Source of the DNA: an uncultured Sphingobacteriales bacterium
GTDB taxonomy: Bacteria; Bacteroidota; Bacteroidia; Chitinophagales; Chitinophagaceae
Assembly (NCBI GenBank): GCA_937991535.1
Contig: CALKHN010000013.1
Location: 62,001-126,000 of the forward strand
Direction of reading: 5' to 3'
Length of the DNA stretch: 64,000 bases
Positions 44,945 to 53,653 of this stretch are shown piece by piece. Position 1 is the stretch's first letter. Each line of letters starts with the position of its first letter. Under the pieces are notes generated by a model. The model was not told the origin of the DNA. It saw only the letters and a program-made list of their open reading frames with translations, and ran no database searches. The position numbers and the translations under genes were made by a program.

Positions 44945-46693
44945 CTACCTGTCAATATCCGCCAGCACAAAATCTACGCTCCCCAATATCGAAAGCAGAT
45001 CGGCAACCGTATATCCCTTGCTGATATAGGGCACCATCTGCATATGCGGGAATGAGGGCGTTCTGATTCTCACCCGGTATGGGGCCGTGCTTCCATCGCT
45101 GGTTAAATAATAACTGTTAGCCCCTTTGGTTGCTTCAATGTAACTCATTGCTTCACCCGCAGGAATTACCGGTCCCCAGCTCACGTTTAAAAAGTGGGTG
45201 ATCAGTGTTTCAATATCCTGCATCGTATACTTCTTCAATGGTGGAGTGGTAAGCGGATGATCGGCTTTGTAACTGCCTTCCGGCATGTTGTTGAGGCATT
45301 GCTCTACAATCCGGAGACTTTGCCGCATTTCTTCTACCCGTACAACCGACCGGTCATAACAATCACCATTGTGTGCGATGGGTATATCGAAGTCGAACAA
45401 CTCATAACCCGAATACGGCCTTTTTTTTCTGAAATCCCACTCCAACCCGCACGCTCTTAACCCGGCTCCTGTTATTCCCCATTCAATAGCTTCATCCAGT
45501 GTATATACACCAATGCCTTTTGTTCGGGCCCGGAATATGCTGTTGCGAATCACCATGTTGTTGTATTCTTTTAACTGTTTGGGGAAATGATCAACAAATG
45601 ACCGGACTAAGGTTTCCCATCCTTTAGGAAGGTCCTGCGATACGCCGCCAATGCGGAACCAGTTGGGATGCATACGGCCTCCGCAGATGGCCTCAATAAT
45701 ATCGAAGATTTTTTCCCGGTCGGTGAACATATAAAATACCGGCGACAACTGCCCAACATCCTGCGCGAATGTTCCAAACCATACCAGGTGGCTGGCAATA
45801 CGGAATAACTCACAGAGCATTACGCGTATCACCTTTACCCGTTCAGGCACTTCAATGCCCGCCAGCTTTTCTACAGCCAGCAGGTAAGCCAGGTTATTCA
45901 TAACACCGCCCAGGTAATCTATGCGGTCTGTATATGGAATATAGGTATGCCAGGTTTGTCGTTCGCCCATCTTTTCGGCGCCCCGATGATGGAACCCAAT
46001 CTCCGGAACCGCGTCCACAATATCTTCGCCATCGAGTTGCAAAACGATCCGCAACACCCCATGTGTGCCCGGATGCTGGGGGCCGATATTGAGGAACATA
46101 AAATCCGCATCATCGCTTTCGCGCTGCATGCCCCACTCTTCAGGTTTAAACCGCAATGCTTCCTGCTCAATATCCTGTTTTTCATCCCACAACTGGTAAG
46201 GGCCCATTTCCGTTGCGCGGGCCGGATGTTCTTTGCGGAGGGGGTGCCCTTTCCAGGTGAGCGGCATCAGGATGCGCTGCAGGTGAGGATGCCCTTCGAA
46301 GCGGATGCCAAACATGTCATATACTTCCCTTTCGTACCAGTTGGCATTTTTAAAAACAGCAGTAATGGAAGGAAGAGCAGGATACTCGCCCTGCAAAGCC
46401 ACTTTAAGACGGATGAAATGATTTTGACGATATGAAAACAAGTGATAAACAACCGTAAAGTCTGAAGGCGGAGTATTTGTTTTTTTTGTTCTGTTGCGTT
46501 CATCAATGCCGCTCAGATCGTACAGGAATGAGAAAGATTGAATGGGGTCGGATTTGAGGTATTGTATTACAGGTATAATCCTTTCCTTAGGTACCCAAAC
46601 TGTGGGCATCTCATCAACAGTAAGTTGTTGTTGAAACGCATCATTGCTGAAACGCTCCTGCAGATGCTGTAATATTGCATTCGCAAGCTGCAT
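44945..46693 (-). CDS. nuoCD: Fused NADH-quinone oxidoreductase subunit C/D
   Basis: One 582-residue polypeptide joins NuoC (about residues 1-170; ANWYEREVYDMFGIRFEGHPHLQRILMP) to NuoD (about 195-582; FLNIGPQHPGTHGVLRIVL, HHRGAEKMGE, RIDYLGGVMNNLAYLLAVEKL). The NuoD C-terminus LLSILGSVDFVLADIDR is intact. The fused form is best known from E. coli-type enterobacterial operons. NuoD carries the quinone-site His/Tyr region. There is no sign of a frameshift, so the fusion is real. Confidence 0.97.
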   Translation of the reverse strand: MQLANAILQHLQERFSNDAFQQQLTVDEMPTVWVPKERIIPVIQYLKSDPIQSFSFLYDLSGIDERNRTKKTNTPPSDFTVVYHLFSYRQNHFIRLKVALQGEYPALPSITAVFKNANWYEREVYDMFGIRFEGHPHLQRILMPLTWKGHPLRKEHPARATEMGPYQLWDEKQDIEQEALRFKPEEWGMQRESDDADFMFLNIGPQHPGTHGVLRIVLQLDGEDIVDAVPEIGFHHRGAEKMGERQTWHTYIPYTDRIDYLGGVMNNLAYLLAVEKLAGIEVPERVKVIRVMLCELFRIASHLVWFGTFAQDVGQLSPVFYMFTDREKIFDIIEAICGGRMHPNWFRIGGVSQDLPKGWETLVRSFVDHFPKQLKEYNNMVIRNSIFRARTKGIGVYTLDEAIEWGITGAGLRACGLEWDFRKKRPYSGYELFDFDIPIAHNGDCYDRSVVRVEEMRQSLRIVEQCLNNMPEGSYKADHPLTTPPLKKYTMQDIETLITHFLNVSWGPVIPAGEAMSYIEATKGANSYYLTSDGSTAPYRVRIRTPSFPHMQMVPYISKGYTVADLLSILGSVDFVLADIDR

Positions 46694-46728
46694 GCAGTTT
46701 GTATTTTATTCCTGTTGTACAATTCCTG

Positions 46729-47367
46729 CTACACTTCATCCACTCCTTTGTATTGTAGGTTGTTCATTCTTTCTTCTCTTTTCCGTTCTTTCATGGAAGC
46801 AGGTTGCGGTTTAATAATTCCTTGCTCTCCTATCACCCAGCTTAATGGCCGTTTTTCTTTTCCTACTGCATCAGCAAGCAATATAAGTCCCTGCATAAAA
46901 GCATCGGGCCTGGGCGGGCAGCCCGGCACGTATACATCAACCGGTAAAAATTTATCTACGCCCTGTACTACACTGTATATATCGTACATACCTCCGCTGT
47001 TGGCACAACTGCCCATAGAGATCACCCAACGTGGTTCCATCATTTGTTCGTGCAACCGCTTAATAACAGGAACCATTTTTATAAATACCGTTCCGGCAAT
47101 CACCATTACATCCGCTTCGCGTGGTGTGCCGCGGATAACTTCGGCGCCGAAACGGGCTATATCGTATTTGCTGGTAATACTGGTTGCCATTTCTACAAAA
47201 CAACAGCTCAGCCCAAAATGGAAAGGCCACATTGAATTTTTACGTCCCCATGCCACCAGGTCCTGCAATGAAGTGAGCACTATGCTTTTGCTTACCGCCT
47301 CTTCCATCGTTCCCGAACCGGAAATATTGCCTGTTGTATCGCCTGCTTTACTTACCCACCATTTCAT
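46729..47367 (-). CDS. nuoB: NADH-quinone oxidoreductase subunit B
   Basis: Carries the terminal 4Fe-4S cluster N2 next to the quinone site. The 212-residue protein shows the tandem-Cys motif GLSCCFVEM, then MGSCANSGGMYD and VPGCPPRPDAF, the complete N2 ligand set. An extended, charged C-terminus (ERKREERMNNLQYKGVDEV) goes beyond the usual end. It overlaps nuoA by 20 bp. Confidence 0.97.
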   Translation of the reverse strand: MKWWVSKAGDTTGNISGSGTMEEAVSKSIVLTSLQDLVAWGRKNSMWPFHFGLSCCFVEMATSITSKYDIARFGAEVIRGTPREADVMVIAGTVFIKMVPVIKRLHEQMMEPRWVISMGSCANSGGMYDIYSVVQGVDKFLPVDVYVPGCPPRPDAFMQGLILLADAVGKEKRPLSWVIGEQGIIKPQPASMKERKREERMNNLQYKGVDEV

Positions 47368-47794
47368 TGTTGCCGTTTAATTTTTTATGATCCATCAGCT
47401 TTAATAATTTCTTACCATTAATTCCAATATCTAAGGCCCCTGTTCCCCATTCATAAATTAATACCACCACCAGTTGCGCGGTAAATAGGGAAGCGCCGAT
47501 ATAACCCGGCCATCCCAATTCGTAAAAGCCCAGCGCCCACAGCATGAGAAATACTGCTTCAATGTCAAAAATGACGAACAGCATGGCCACCAGATAAAAT
47601 TGCGCTGAAAAACGAAGCCTTGCAGAGCCGGTCTGTTCAATCCCTCCTTCATAAGGTTTGCCGGTAGCCCTATCGCTGTGATGCTGACCCAATAAATAAG
47701 ATAAAGTAAGGATAGCGCCCAGTAATACAATAACTATTCCTGCATACAGGAACAAAGGCCATAATGGCATATTATGCAATGCGTTCTCCGGCAT
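47348..47794 (-). CDS. nuoA: NADH-quinone oxidoreductase subunit A
   Basis: First gene of the operon: a three-helix membrane subunit equivalent to ND3, 148 residues. Diagnostic stretches are KPYEGGIEQTGSARLRFSAQFYLVAMLFVIFDIEAVFLMLWAL, with the conserved FDIE of helix 2. A C-terminal extension (GTGALDIGINGKKLLKLMDHKK) is present. No clear TAnnTTTG promoter was found directly upstream. Confidence 0.96.
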   Translation of the reverse strand: MPENALHNMPLWPLFLYAGIVIVLLGAILTLSYLLGQHHSDRATGKPYEGGIEQTGSARLRFSAQFYLVAMLFVIFDIEAVFLMLWALGFYELGWPGYIGASLFTAQLVVVLIYEWGTGALDIGINGKKLLKLMDHKKLNGNNEMVGK

Positions 47795-47981
47795 ATACGC
47801 TGCTTATTCGCTGATGAGGAATACAAACAGGTTAGTTCTTTTGCACAAAGGGAAGGATAAGAACACATTCCAAAATTTCAAACCGCTTTTATTTCAGCCC
47901 GCTTACTGCAGGAGAAAGAAAAACGCCAAAAAATAATGCACCGAAAATTTGGGAATGGGTCCCATAATAAACCAAATGCCT

Positions 47982-48413
47982 TTAACTGGAAATATAATGC
48001 TCAAGATGTTCAATGATAAAATCTTTCTGATTCATAATGTAGTTCACCAGGTCACCGATTGATACCAATCCAACTAATTTTCCATTTTCGAGCACAGGCA
48101 AATGGCGAATGAATTTCTGGCTCATCAGCTTCATGCAATCACCAATTTCTACATCAGGAGTAACATATACCGGCCGCTCTGTCATGATGTGCCGGACCAG
48201 TGTTTCTTTTGAGGAGCGTCCCTTTAAAATAACTTTACGGGCATAATCGCGTTCAGTAAATATTCCGTTCAGTATACCATCGTCTTCCACCACTACAAGT
48301 GATCCGAGATTGTTTTCTTCAAGCATCTCCAGTGCTTCATACACCGAACTATCAGGACACACAGTATACACCATGTTCCCTTTTAATTGCAGGATATTTC
48401 TTACGGTATCCAT
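47982..48413 (-). CDS. CBS-domain pair protein
   Basis: A 143-residue cytosolic protein made of two CBS domains (about residues 8-65 and 75-135). Typical features are LGSLVVVEDDGILNGIFTERDYARKVIL in the first and FIRHLPVLENGKLVGLVSIGDLVNYIM in the second. Stand-alone CBS pairs bind adenosyl ligands such as AMP or ATP and regulate partners. No partner can be named. It is separated from nuoA by 187 bp and may be an independent gene. Confidence 0.93.
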   Translation of the reverse strand: MDTVRNILQLKGNMVYTVCPDSSVYEALEMLEENNLGSLVVVEDDGILNGIFTERDYARKVILKGRSSKETLVRHIMTERPVYVTPDVEIGDCMKLMSQKFIRHLPVLENGKLVGLVSIGDLVNYIMNQKDFIIEHLEHYISS

Positions 48414-48501
48414 GACACGAAATTTAGAGAACCAACTGTACTGTTAAATTAAATCTTTTTATTAGAACATGCAAGCATTTGGGAGTTTGAATTTTCAGAT
48501 A

Positions 48502-49872
48502 TTACAGGGATTCAAACCTTGCTGTAAAATGCCGCAGGTAAGGAGTTTCATATATTATTTTATACCCGGTTATATTTTCCCTCTGACTAAAGACATTTAT
48601 TATTACTTCTGTTGTATAATCAATATGGCTTTGGGTATACACACGGCGGGGAATAGCCAACCGTACCAATTCCATTCCTGCAGGTATGAGGCTTCCGTCT
48701 TCCCTGTATTTTCCAAACATTACCGATCCTATTTCCACGCCCCGTATGCCGCCCGCAACGTATAACGCACCGCACAGTGCCTGCCCGGGATACTGATCCG
48801 GAGAAATATGGGGTAAAAAAGCACTTGCATCTAAATATACCGCATGCCCACCAGTAGGTTTTATATAAGGTACACCGGCCGTATCTAATTTTTCACCGAT
48901 GTACTCAATACTGCGGATACGGTATTTTAAATAAGGCTCCTCCATCACTTCGTTCAAGCCTATGGCAATTGCTTCAAGATCACGGCCGGCCAATCCACCA
49001 TAGGTAGGAAATCCTTCTGTAATGATCAGCAGGTTGCGGGATTGCATGGCTAAAGTTTCATCGCGCATGGCCAAAAAACCGCCGATATTGGCCAGTCCAT
49101 CTTTTTTAGCGCTCATGGTGCATCCATCGGCACAGGAAAAAAGTTCCCGCGCAATTTCCAGGATGGATTTGTTTGCATACCCATCCTCCCTCGTTTTAAT
49201 AAAGTAACAATTTTCCGCAAAACGGCAGGCATCAATAAAAAACGGTATATGATGTTTATTGCAAACCGATTTTACCGCACGAATATTCGCCATGCTAACC
49301 GGTTGTCCGCCGCCCGAATTATTGGTGATGGTAACAATCACCAAAGGAATCCGGCGAGCTCCTTTTGCCATAATGAACTGTTCAAGCGCCTCAATATCTA
49401 AATTACCCTTAAATGGAGCCGGAACAGAAGGCAACTTCCCTTCTGCGCATAAAAGATCAATGGCCTCTGCACCGGAAAATTCAATATTGGCCCGCGTCGT
49501 GTCAAAAAGTGTATTGCTTATTACATATTTTCCTTTACCTCCCATAATACTGAATATAATTTTTTCGGCAGCCCTTCCCTGATGAGTAGGTATTATATAA
49601 GGCATACCGGTTATGTTTTGTACCGCTGTTTCAAACCTGAAAAAACTTTCGCTACCCGCATAGCTTTCATCGCCACGCATAATACCGGCCCATTGTTCAC
49701 TGCTCATGGCACTGGTACCGCTGTCTGTCAGCAAATCAATCATCACGTCTTTTGCCTGTATTAAAAATGGGTTATAAAACGCTTTTTGAAGGATGTTCTG
49801 CCTTTGTTGCGGAGTGGTAAAATAAATGGGTTCAACCGATTTTATTTTAAATGGTTCAATAATGGTATGCAT
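48502..49872 (-). CDS. tnaA: Tryptophanase (tryptophan indole-lyase), TPL-numbered scaffold
   Basis: PLP beta-lyase that would cleave tryptophan to indole, pyruvate and ammonia. From the ATG at 49872 it has 456 residues, as in Citrobacter tyrosine phenol-lyase (TPL), and residues align number for number: Tyr71 (GDESYAGS), Asp214 and Arg217 (FIDACRF), PLP-Lys257 (SAKKD) and Arg404. The three positions that separate the two enzymes carry tryptophanase residues: Asp124 (TPL Thr), Ile381 (TPL Arg, phenol-binding) and His448 (TPL Phe). So the reaction is inferred to be tryptophanase, though the overall sequence looks closer to TPL. A TTG two codons upstream is an alternative start. No Trp-containing leader peptide was seen. 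Confidence 0.85.
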   Translation of the reverse strand: MHTIIEPFKIKSVEPIYFTTPQQRQNILQKAFYNPFLIQAKDVMIDLLTDSGTSAMSSEQWAGIMRGDESYAGSESFFRFETAVQNITGMPYIIPTHQGRAAEKIIFSIMGGKGKYVISNTLFDTTRANIEFSGAEAIDLLCAEGKLPSVPAPFKGNLDIEALEQFIMAKGARRIPLVIVTITNNSGGGQPVSMANIRAVKSVCNKHHIPFFIDACRFAENCYFIKTREDGYANKSILEIARELFSCADGCTMSAKKDGLANIGGFLAMRDETLAMQSRNLLIITEGFPTYGGLAGRDLEAIAIGLNEVMEEPYLKYRIRSIEYIGEKLDTAGVPYIKPTGGHAVYLDASAFLPHISPDQYPGQALCGALYVAGGIRGVEIGSVMFGKYREDGSLIPAGMELVRLAIPRRVYTQSHIDYTTEVIINVFSQRENITGYKIIYETPYLRHFTARFESL

Positions 49873-50036
49873 AAACAAATCAGGTTTAATAAAATGAAGA
49901 AGTGGAACGGAACATTATGAAAAAAATGATTCTGGAACTGAGTCCATTAAGTAGGATTTTTAATAATATTTTTCCAGATAGTCACTGCTGTGGGGTAATT
50001 GAACACTAAAATAACAATAATTAAATGGCAAAACAA

Positions 50037-50066
50037 TTGTGCTCCCGTGGATTTGTTGTAGCTTTG
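50037..50066 (+). promoter_or_regulatory. Promoter of typA
   Basis: TTG at 50037-50039, a 19-nt spacer, then TAGCTTTG at 50059-50066: an exact -7 match with ideal spacing. Transcription would start near 50073, leaving a leader of about 90 nt. The leader contains a small AGCC-ATCT-GGCT hairpin (50082-50093). Confidence 0.7.
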
Positions 50067-50161
50067 CACCCTCAAAAAAATAGCCATCTGGCTTTAGGTG
50101 TCTCATACAGCCTCAAATGGGCGTTGCTGATTTCTAAAGGCTGAGTTAAAGAATTAAAAAA

Positions 50162-51973
50162 ATGCAGATAAGAAACATAGCCATCATCGCCCACGTTGAC
50201 CACGGTAAAACTACCCTGGTTGATAAAATCTTACATCAAACCAATGTGTTCCGCGCTAACCAGGAAAGCGGCGAACTGATCATGGACAGCAACGATCTCG
50301 AAAGAGAAAGAGGTATCACTATTTTTAGTAAAAATGCTTCTGTGATCTATAAAGGCGTAAAGATTAATGTGATAGATACACCCGGTCACTCCGATTTTGG
50401 CGGCGAGGTAGAAAGAGTACTGAAAATGGCCGATGGTGTGTTGTTATTGGTGGATGCTTTTGAAGGTCCTATGCCACAAACCCGCTTTGTGTTGCAAAAA
50501 GCGCTGCAACTAAACCTGAAACCCATAGTGATCATCAATAAGGTGGATAAAGCAAACTGCCGGCCGGATGAAGTACATGATGCGGTATTTGAATTGTTTT
50601 TTAACTTAGATGCTACCGAGGAACAATTGGATTTCCCTACTTTTTACGGATCGGGAAAAAACGGCTGGTTCAATGATTCACTTACACCTTCTGAAGATAT
50701 TACGCCCCTGTTGGATGGCATTTTAAAGTATGTGCCCGAACCTAAGGTAAATGAAGGACCGCTGCAGATGCAGATCACTTCATTGGATTATTCCTCTTTT
50801 CTGGGGCGCATTGCTGTAGGCAAAGTTACCCGTGGCAGCATTAAGGAAGGTCAGCCTTTTGCATTGGTTCAGGCGGATGGTTCCATCAGAAAATCGAGGG
50901 TAAAAGAATTATATGTATTTGAATCGCTGGGCAAGAAAAAAGTTGCCGAAGTAATAGCCGGGGATATTTGTGCAGTTGTAGGATTGGAAGATTTTAATAT
51001 TGGTGATACCATTGCCGATGCGGAGAACCCCGAAGGATTACCCGTAATAAGCGTGGATGAACCCACCATGAATATGCTGTTCAGCATCAACAATTCGCCC
51101 TTCTTTGGTAAAGATGGAAAATTTGTTACCAGCCGGCACCTGCGCGACAGGCTGCTCAAAGAAACAGAAAAAAACCTTGCACTGAAAGTGCTGGATAATG
51201 ATAATGGCGACAGCTTTATGGTGTATGGCCGCGGTATATTACACCTGGGCATATTAATAGAAACCATGCGCAGGGAAGGCTATGAATTAACAGTAGGCCA
51301 ACCACAGGTAATTGTAAAAACAATTGATGGTAAAAAATGTGAGCCTTACGAAACGCTGGTTGTAGATGTTCCCGAGGAATTTGCGAGCAAGGCCATTGAC
51401 CTTGTATCGCGCCGCAAGGGTGAAATGCTGGTAATGGAAACCAAGGGCAATATGCAGCACCTGGAGTTTGAGATCCCTTCGCGGGGTTTGATAGGACTAC
51501 GTACACAACTGTTAACGGCAACCACCGGCGAAGCTGTAATGGCACATCGCTTTAATGAGTATAAACCGTGGAAGGGGCCAATCCCGGGACGGAACAATGG
51601 AGTATTGCTTTCTAAAAACCAGGACAAAACAACTGGTTATTCTATTGATAAACTGCAGGATCGCGGAACCTTTTTTGTAGACCCGGGTGAAGACGTGTAT
51701 GCAGGACAAATCATCGCAGAACATATTAAACCAGGCGACCTTGTGGTGAATGCCACCGAAGGAAAAAAACTCACCAACCATCGTGCCAGCGGCAGCGACG
51801 ATGCCACCCGCATAGCGCCTAAAACGATCATGTCATTGGAAGAATGCATGGAATATATCCAGCATGATGAGTGTATTGAAGTTACACCTAACCATATTCG
51901 TATGCGCAAAGTAATTTTAGATGAAGAAGAACGTAAAAAACAATCCAAAAAACTAAGCGCACAGGAGGCATAA
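50162..51973 (+). CDS. typA: Translational GTPase TypA/BipA
   Basis: Ribosome-associated GTPase involved in stress response and ribosome assembly. It has 603 residues. GTPase motifs: G1 AHVDHGKTT at about 9-17, switch I with ERERGIT, G3 DTPGHSDFGGEVERV, and G4 NKVDK near 125. The EF-G-like domains II and III and the BipA-specific C-terminal domain follow (SRGLIGLRTQLLTAT, then DPGEDVYAGQIIAEH). It is a single gene with its own promoter and terminator. Confidence 0.98.
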   Translation: MQIRNIAIIAHVDHGKTTLVDKILHQTNVFRANQESGELIMDSNDLERERGITIFSKNASVIYKGVKINVIDTPGHSDFGGEVERVLKMADGVLLLVDAFEGPMPQTRFVLQKALQLNLKPIVIINKVDKANCRPDEVHDAVFELFFNLDATEEQLDFPTFYGSGKNGWFNDSLTPSEDITPLLDGILKYVPEPKVNEGPLQMQITSLDYSSFLGRIAVGKVTRGSIKEGQPFALVQADGSIRKSRVKELYVFESLGKKKVAEVIAGDICAVVGLEDFNIGDTIADAENPEGLPVISVDEPTMNMLFSINNSPFFGKDGKFVTSRHLRDRLLKETEKNLALKVLDNDNGDSFMVYGRGILHLGILIETMRREGYELTVGQPQVIVKTIDGKKCEPYETLVVDVPEEFASKAIDLVSRRKGEMLVMETKGNMQHLEFEIPSRGLIGLRTQLLTATTGEAVMAHRFNEYKPWKGPIPGRNNGVLLSKNQDKTTGYSIDKLQDRGTFFVDPGEDVYAGQIIAEHIKPGDLVVNATEGKKLTNHRASGSDDATRIAPKTIMSLEECMEYIQHDECIEVTPNHIRMRKVILDEEERKKQSKKLSAQEA

Positions 51974-52000
51974 AAGTACAGTTATAACTTTTTTAAAGAG

Positions 52001-52026
52001 GCCGGTTCGGAAGGATCGGCTTTTTT
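52001..52026 (+). terminator. Rho-independent terminator of typA
   Basis: GCCGGTTC (52001-52008) and GGATCGGC (52013-52020) pair around GGAA with two G-T pairs, then six T. It starts 28 nt past the stop codon. Confidence 0.85.
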
Positions 52027-52040
52027 GTGGCTGTATTTTG

Positions 52041-52174
52041 CGGGACAGAGTCCCGGAAGAACATAGGGATGCGAAGTTAGAAACTTCGCATAGCGAAAGT
52101 ACAGGTTTTAGGATACAGGGAAAGGCTACCAGGAGCGGTCTGACCCTCCTTCGTCGGGTACCGACCGCTCCTGG
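52041..52174. repeat. Three consecutive hairpins, two with AGA triloops
   Basis: This lies in the 366-bp typA-nagB spacer, which contains no gene. CGGGAC-AGA-GTCCCG (52041-52055) and ATGCGAAGTT-AGA-AACTTCGCAT (52069-52091) are perfect stems with the same 3-nt loop as the hairpin at 7923-7945. A third, CCAGGAGCGGTC (52129-52140) with GACCGCTCCTGG (52163-52174), has a 12-bp perfect stem extended by ACCC/GGGT. None is followed by a T-run. Confidence 0.8.
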
Positions 52175-52339
52175 CGCTTAGTGGCATATCTTAAGCCGGT
52201 TTTTATTTTCATGAAGCAATGCGGCAAAAACCTTCCGTGTTCACTTCCGGAAGATTTTTTGATGCTGCTCTGAGGCAGATAGAAAATAAATTAACGCGCA
52301 ACCGATTTTTTCCCACGGCCGTAAATATCTTTACAGGAT

Positions 52340-53068
52340 ATGCAACTTACCATTTTTAAAGACTATCATGCCTTGTCGCAGCAGGCAGCAGATGAAATAA
52401 TAGCATTGGTAAAACACAAACCGGATGCCGTTTTGTGCCTGGCTTCGGGAAGCACACCGCTTCTTACCTGCAGGCTATTAACAGAAAAAGCCTTAGCGCA
52501 GCATATTGATTTTTCGGGGTGCATTTTTATAGGATTAGATGAATGGGTAGGTATCCCTCCTGAAAATGAGGGGAGCTGCGCTTATTTTTTCCATAACCAG
52601 GTTTTTAAGGATTTGAATTTTTCTTCTTCGCGTATTCACCTGTTCAACGCTTTATCCGAAAATCCTGAACAGGAATGTGAAGCAATGAATAAAGTTATTT
52701 TTGAAAACGGCGGTATTGATCTGATGCTTGTTGGTGTGGGAATGAATGGGCATATAGGTTTTAATGAGCCGGGTGTGTCGTTTGATCTGTATGCGCATGT
52801 AGCGGAACTGGATGAAACCACCACTTCCATAGGTCAAAAATATTTTAAAGAAGCTACTGAACTCAAACAGGGCATTACCCTTGGATTAAAGCACCTTTTG
52901 GAAAGTAAAAAAGTATTAATGCTTGCCAATGGCAGTAAAAAAGCCGCAATAATACAAAAGGCCCTGGAAGGTGAAATAACCAACCGGTTACCCGCAAGTA
53001 TCATACGCCGGCATCCCAATAGCATGGTAATGATTGATGAGGAAGCGGCAGTTATGCTTGAGCGTTAG
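52340..53068 (+). CDS. nagB: Glucosamine-6-phosphate deaminase
   Basis: Converts glucosamine-6-phosphate to fructose-6-phosphate and ammonia. At 242 residues it matches the length of the short, monomeric Bacillus-type NagB rather than the allosteric 266-residue E. coli enzyme. Key regions: CLASGSTPLL (phosphate loop), GLDEWVG with the catalytic Asp67, and VGVGMNGHIGFNEPG near 131-145, holding the active-site His and Glu; Asn replaces the E. coli Asp141, as in Bacillus NagB. A relative, the Pgl of the pentose phosphate pathway, is at 62627. TATCTTTA lies about 17 nt upstream. Confidence 0.9.
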   Translation: MQLTIFKDYHALSQQAADEIIALVKHKPDAVLCLASGSTPLLTCRLLTEKALAQHIDFSGCIFIGLDEWVGIPPENEGSCAYFFHNQVFKDLNFSSSRIHLFNALSENPEQECEAMNKVIFENGGIDLMLVGVGMNGHIGFNEPGVSFDLYAHVAELDETTTSIGQKYFKEATELKQGITLGLKHLLESKKVLMLANGSKKAAIIQKALEGEITNRLPASIIRRHPNSMVMIDEEAAVMLER

Positions 53069-53114
53069 TGAATGCTTATATAATGGCAGAAAAAATTAAT
53101 CAGTAATTAATCCT

Positions 53115-53528
53115 TTACTTTTTCAGGTGACCTCTCTTACCCGCCTGTAGCTCCCGTGCATCAGGTATTGAACGCACCAGGTAAATCAATATGAAAATTT
53201 TAATAATAATGCTGCCGCCCAGGTAAGTAGGTTTTAGTGCCGCCGAAATAATAGAAATTACTATGAAAAGGAATAATGCAGATAAAATAGAGGGATATGG
53301 ATTTTTTTTAGCCAGGAAAGCCAGTACACCAAAAAGAAAAACTTCAACAAAGGTAAGTATGGTAACCGCCCACGAAAAATGATTGCTGGCCAATATAGAA
53401 ATGATTTCACCCGCCACAATCAGGCACAACGTGTCTAAAATAATATTTCTCGTTTTATTTTCATCCATTTTCCAGGGAGACCCTTCCTGCCCCGGAAAGG
53501 AAGAAGGGGGGTTGTTTCGCTTTCCCAT
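53115..53528 (-). CDS. Small membrane protein, unknown function
   Basis: No family recognised. The 137-residue protein has a soluble, Pro/Ser-rich N-terminus (about residues 1-25), then four hydrophobic helices at about 29-48, 53-70, 76-96 and 105-120, and a basic C-terminus (GKRGHLKK). The topology predicts both ends in the cytosol. It is convergent with nagB and lies 126 bp downstream of the M28 peptidase on the same strand, but nothing else suggests a role. Confidence 0.65.
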   Translation of the reverse strand: MGKRNNPPSSFPGQEGSPWKMDENKTRNIILDTLCLIVAGEIISILASNHFSWAVTILTFVEVFLFGVLAFLAKKNPYPSILSALFLFIVISIISAALKPTYLGGSIIIKIFILIYLVRSIPDARELQAGKRGHLKK

Positions 53529-53653
53529 TCATTTTTAAAACAAAATAAAGCAAAAACGCTATACCCCCAAAGGAATTGCCGTTTGTTTTAACACAATTAT
53601 TTACAGATTTTATTTATTTACATGTACTTGGGAACCCTGTTGGCGCCACAAAC

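Noticed and set aside
49873..50036. TnaC-like leader peptide upstream of tryptophanase
   Set aside because: The only short frame with an ATG (ten codons, no Trp) lacks the features of a tryptophan-sensing leader.
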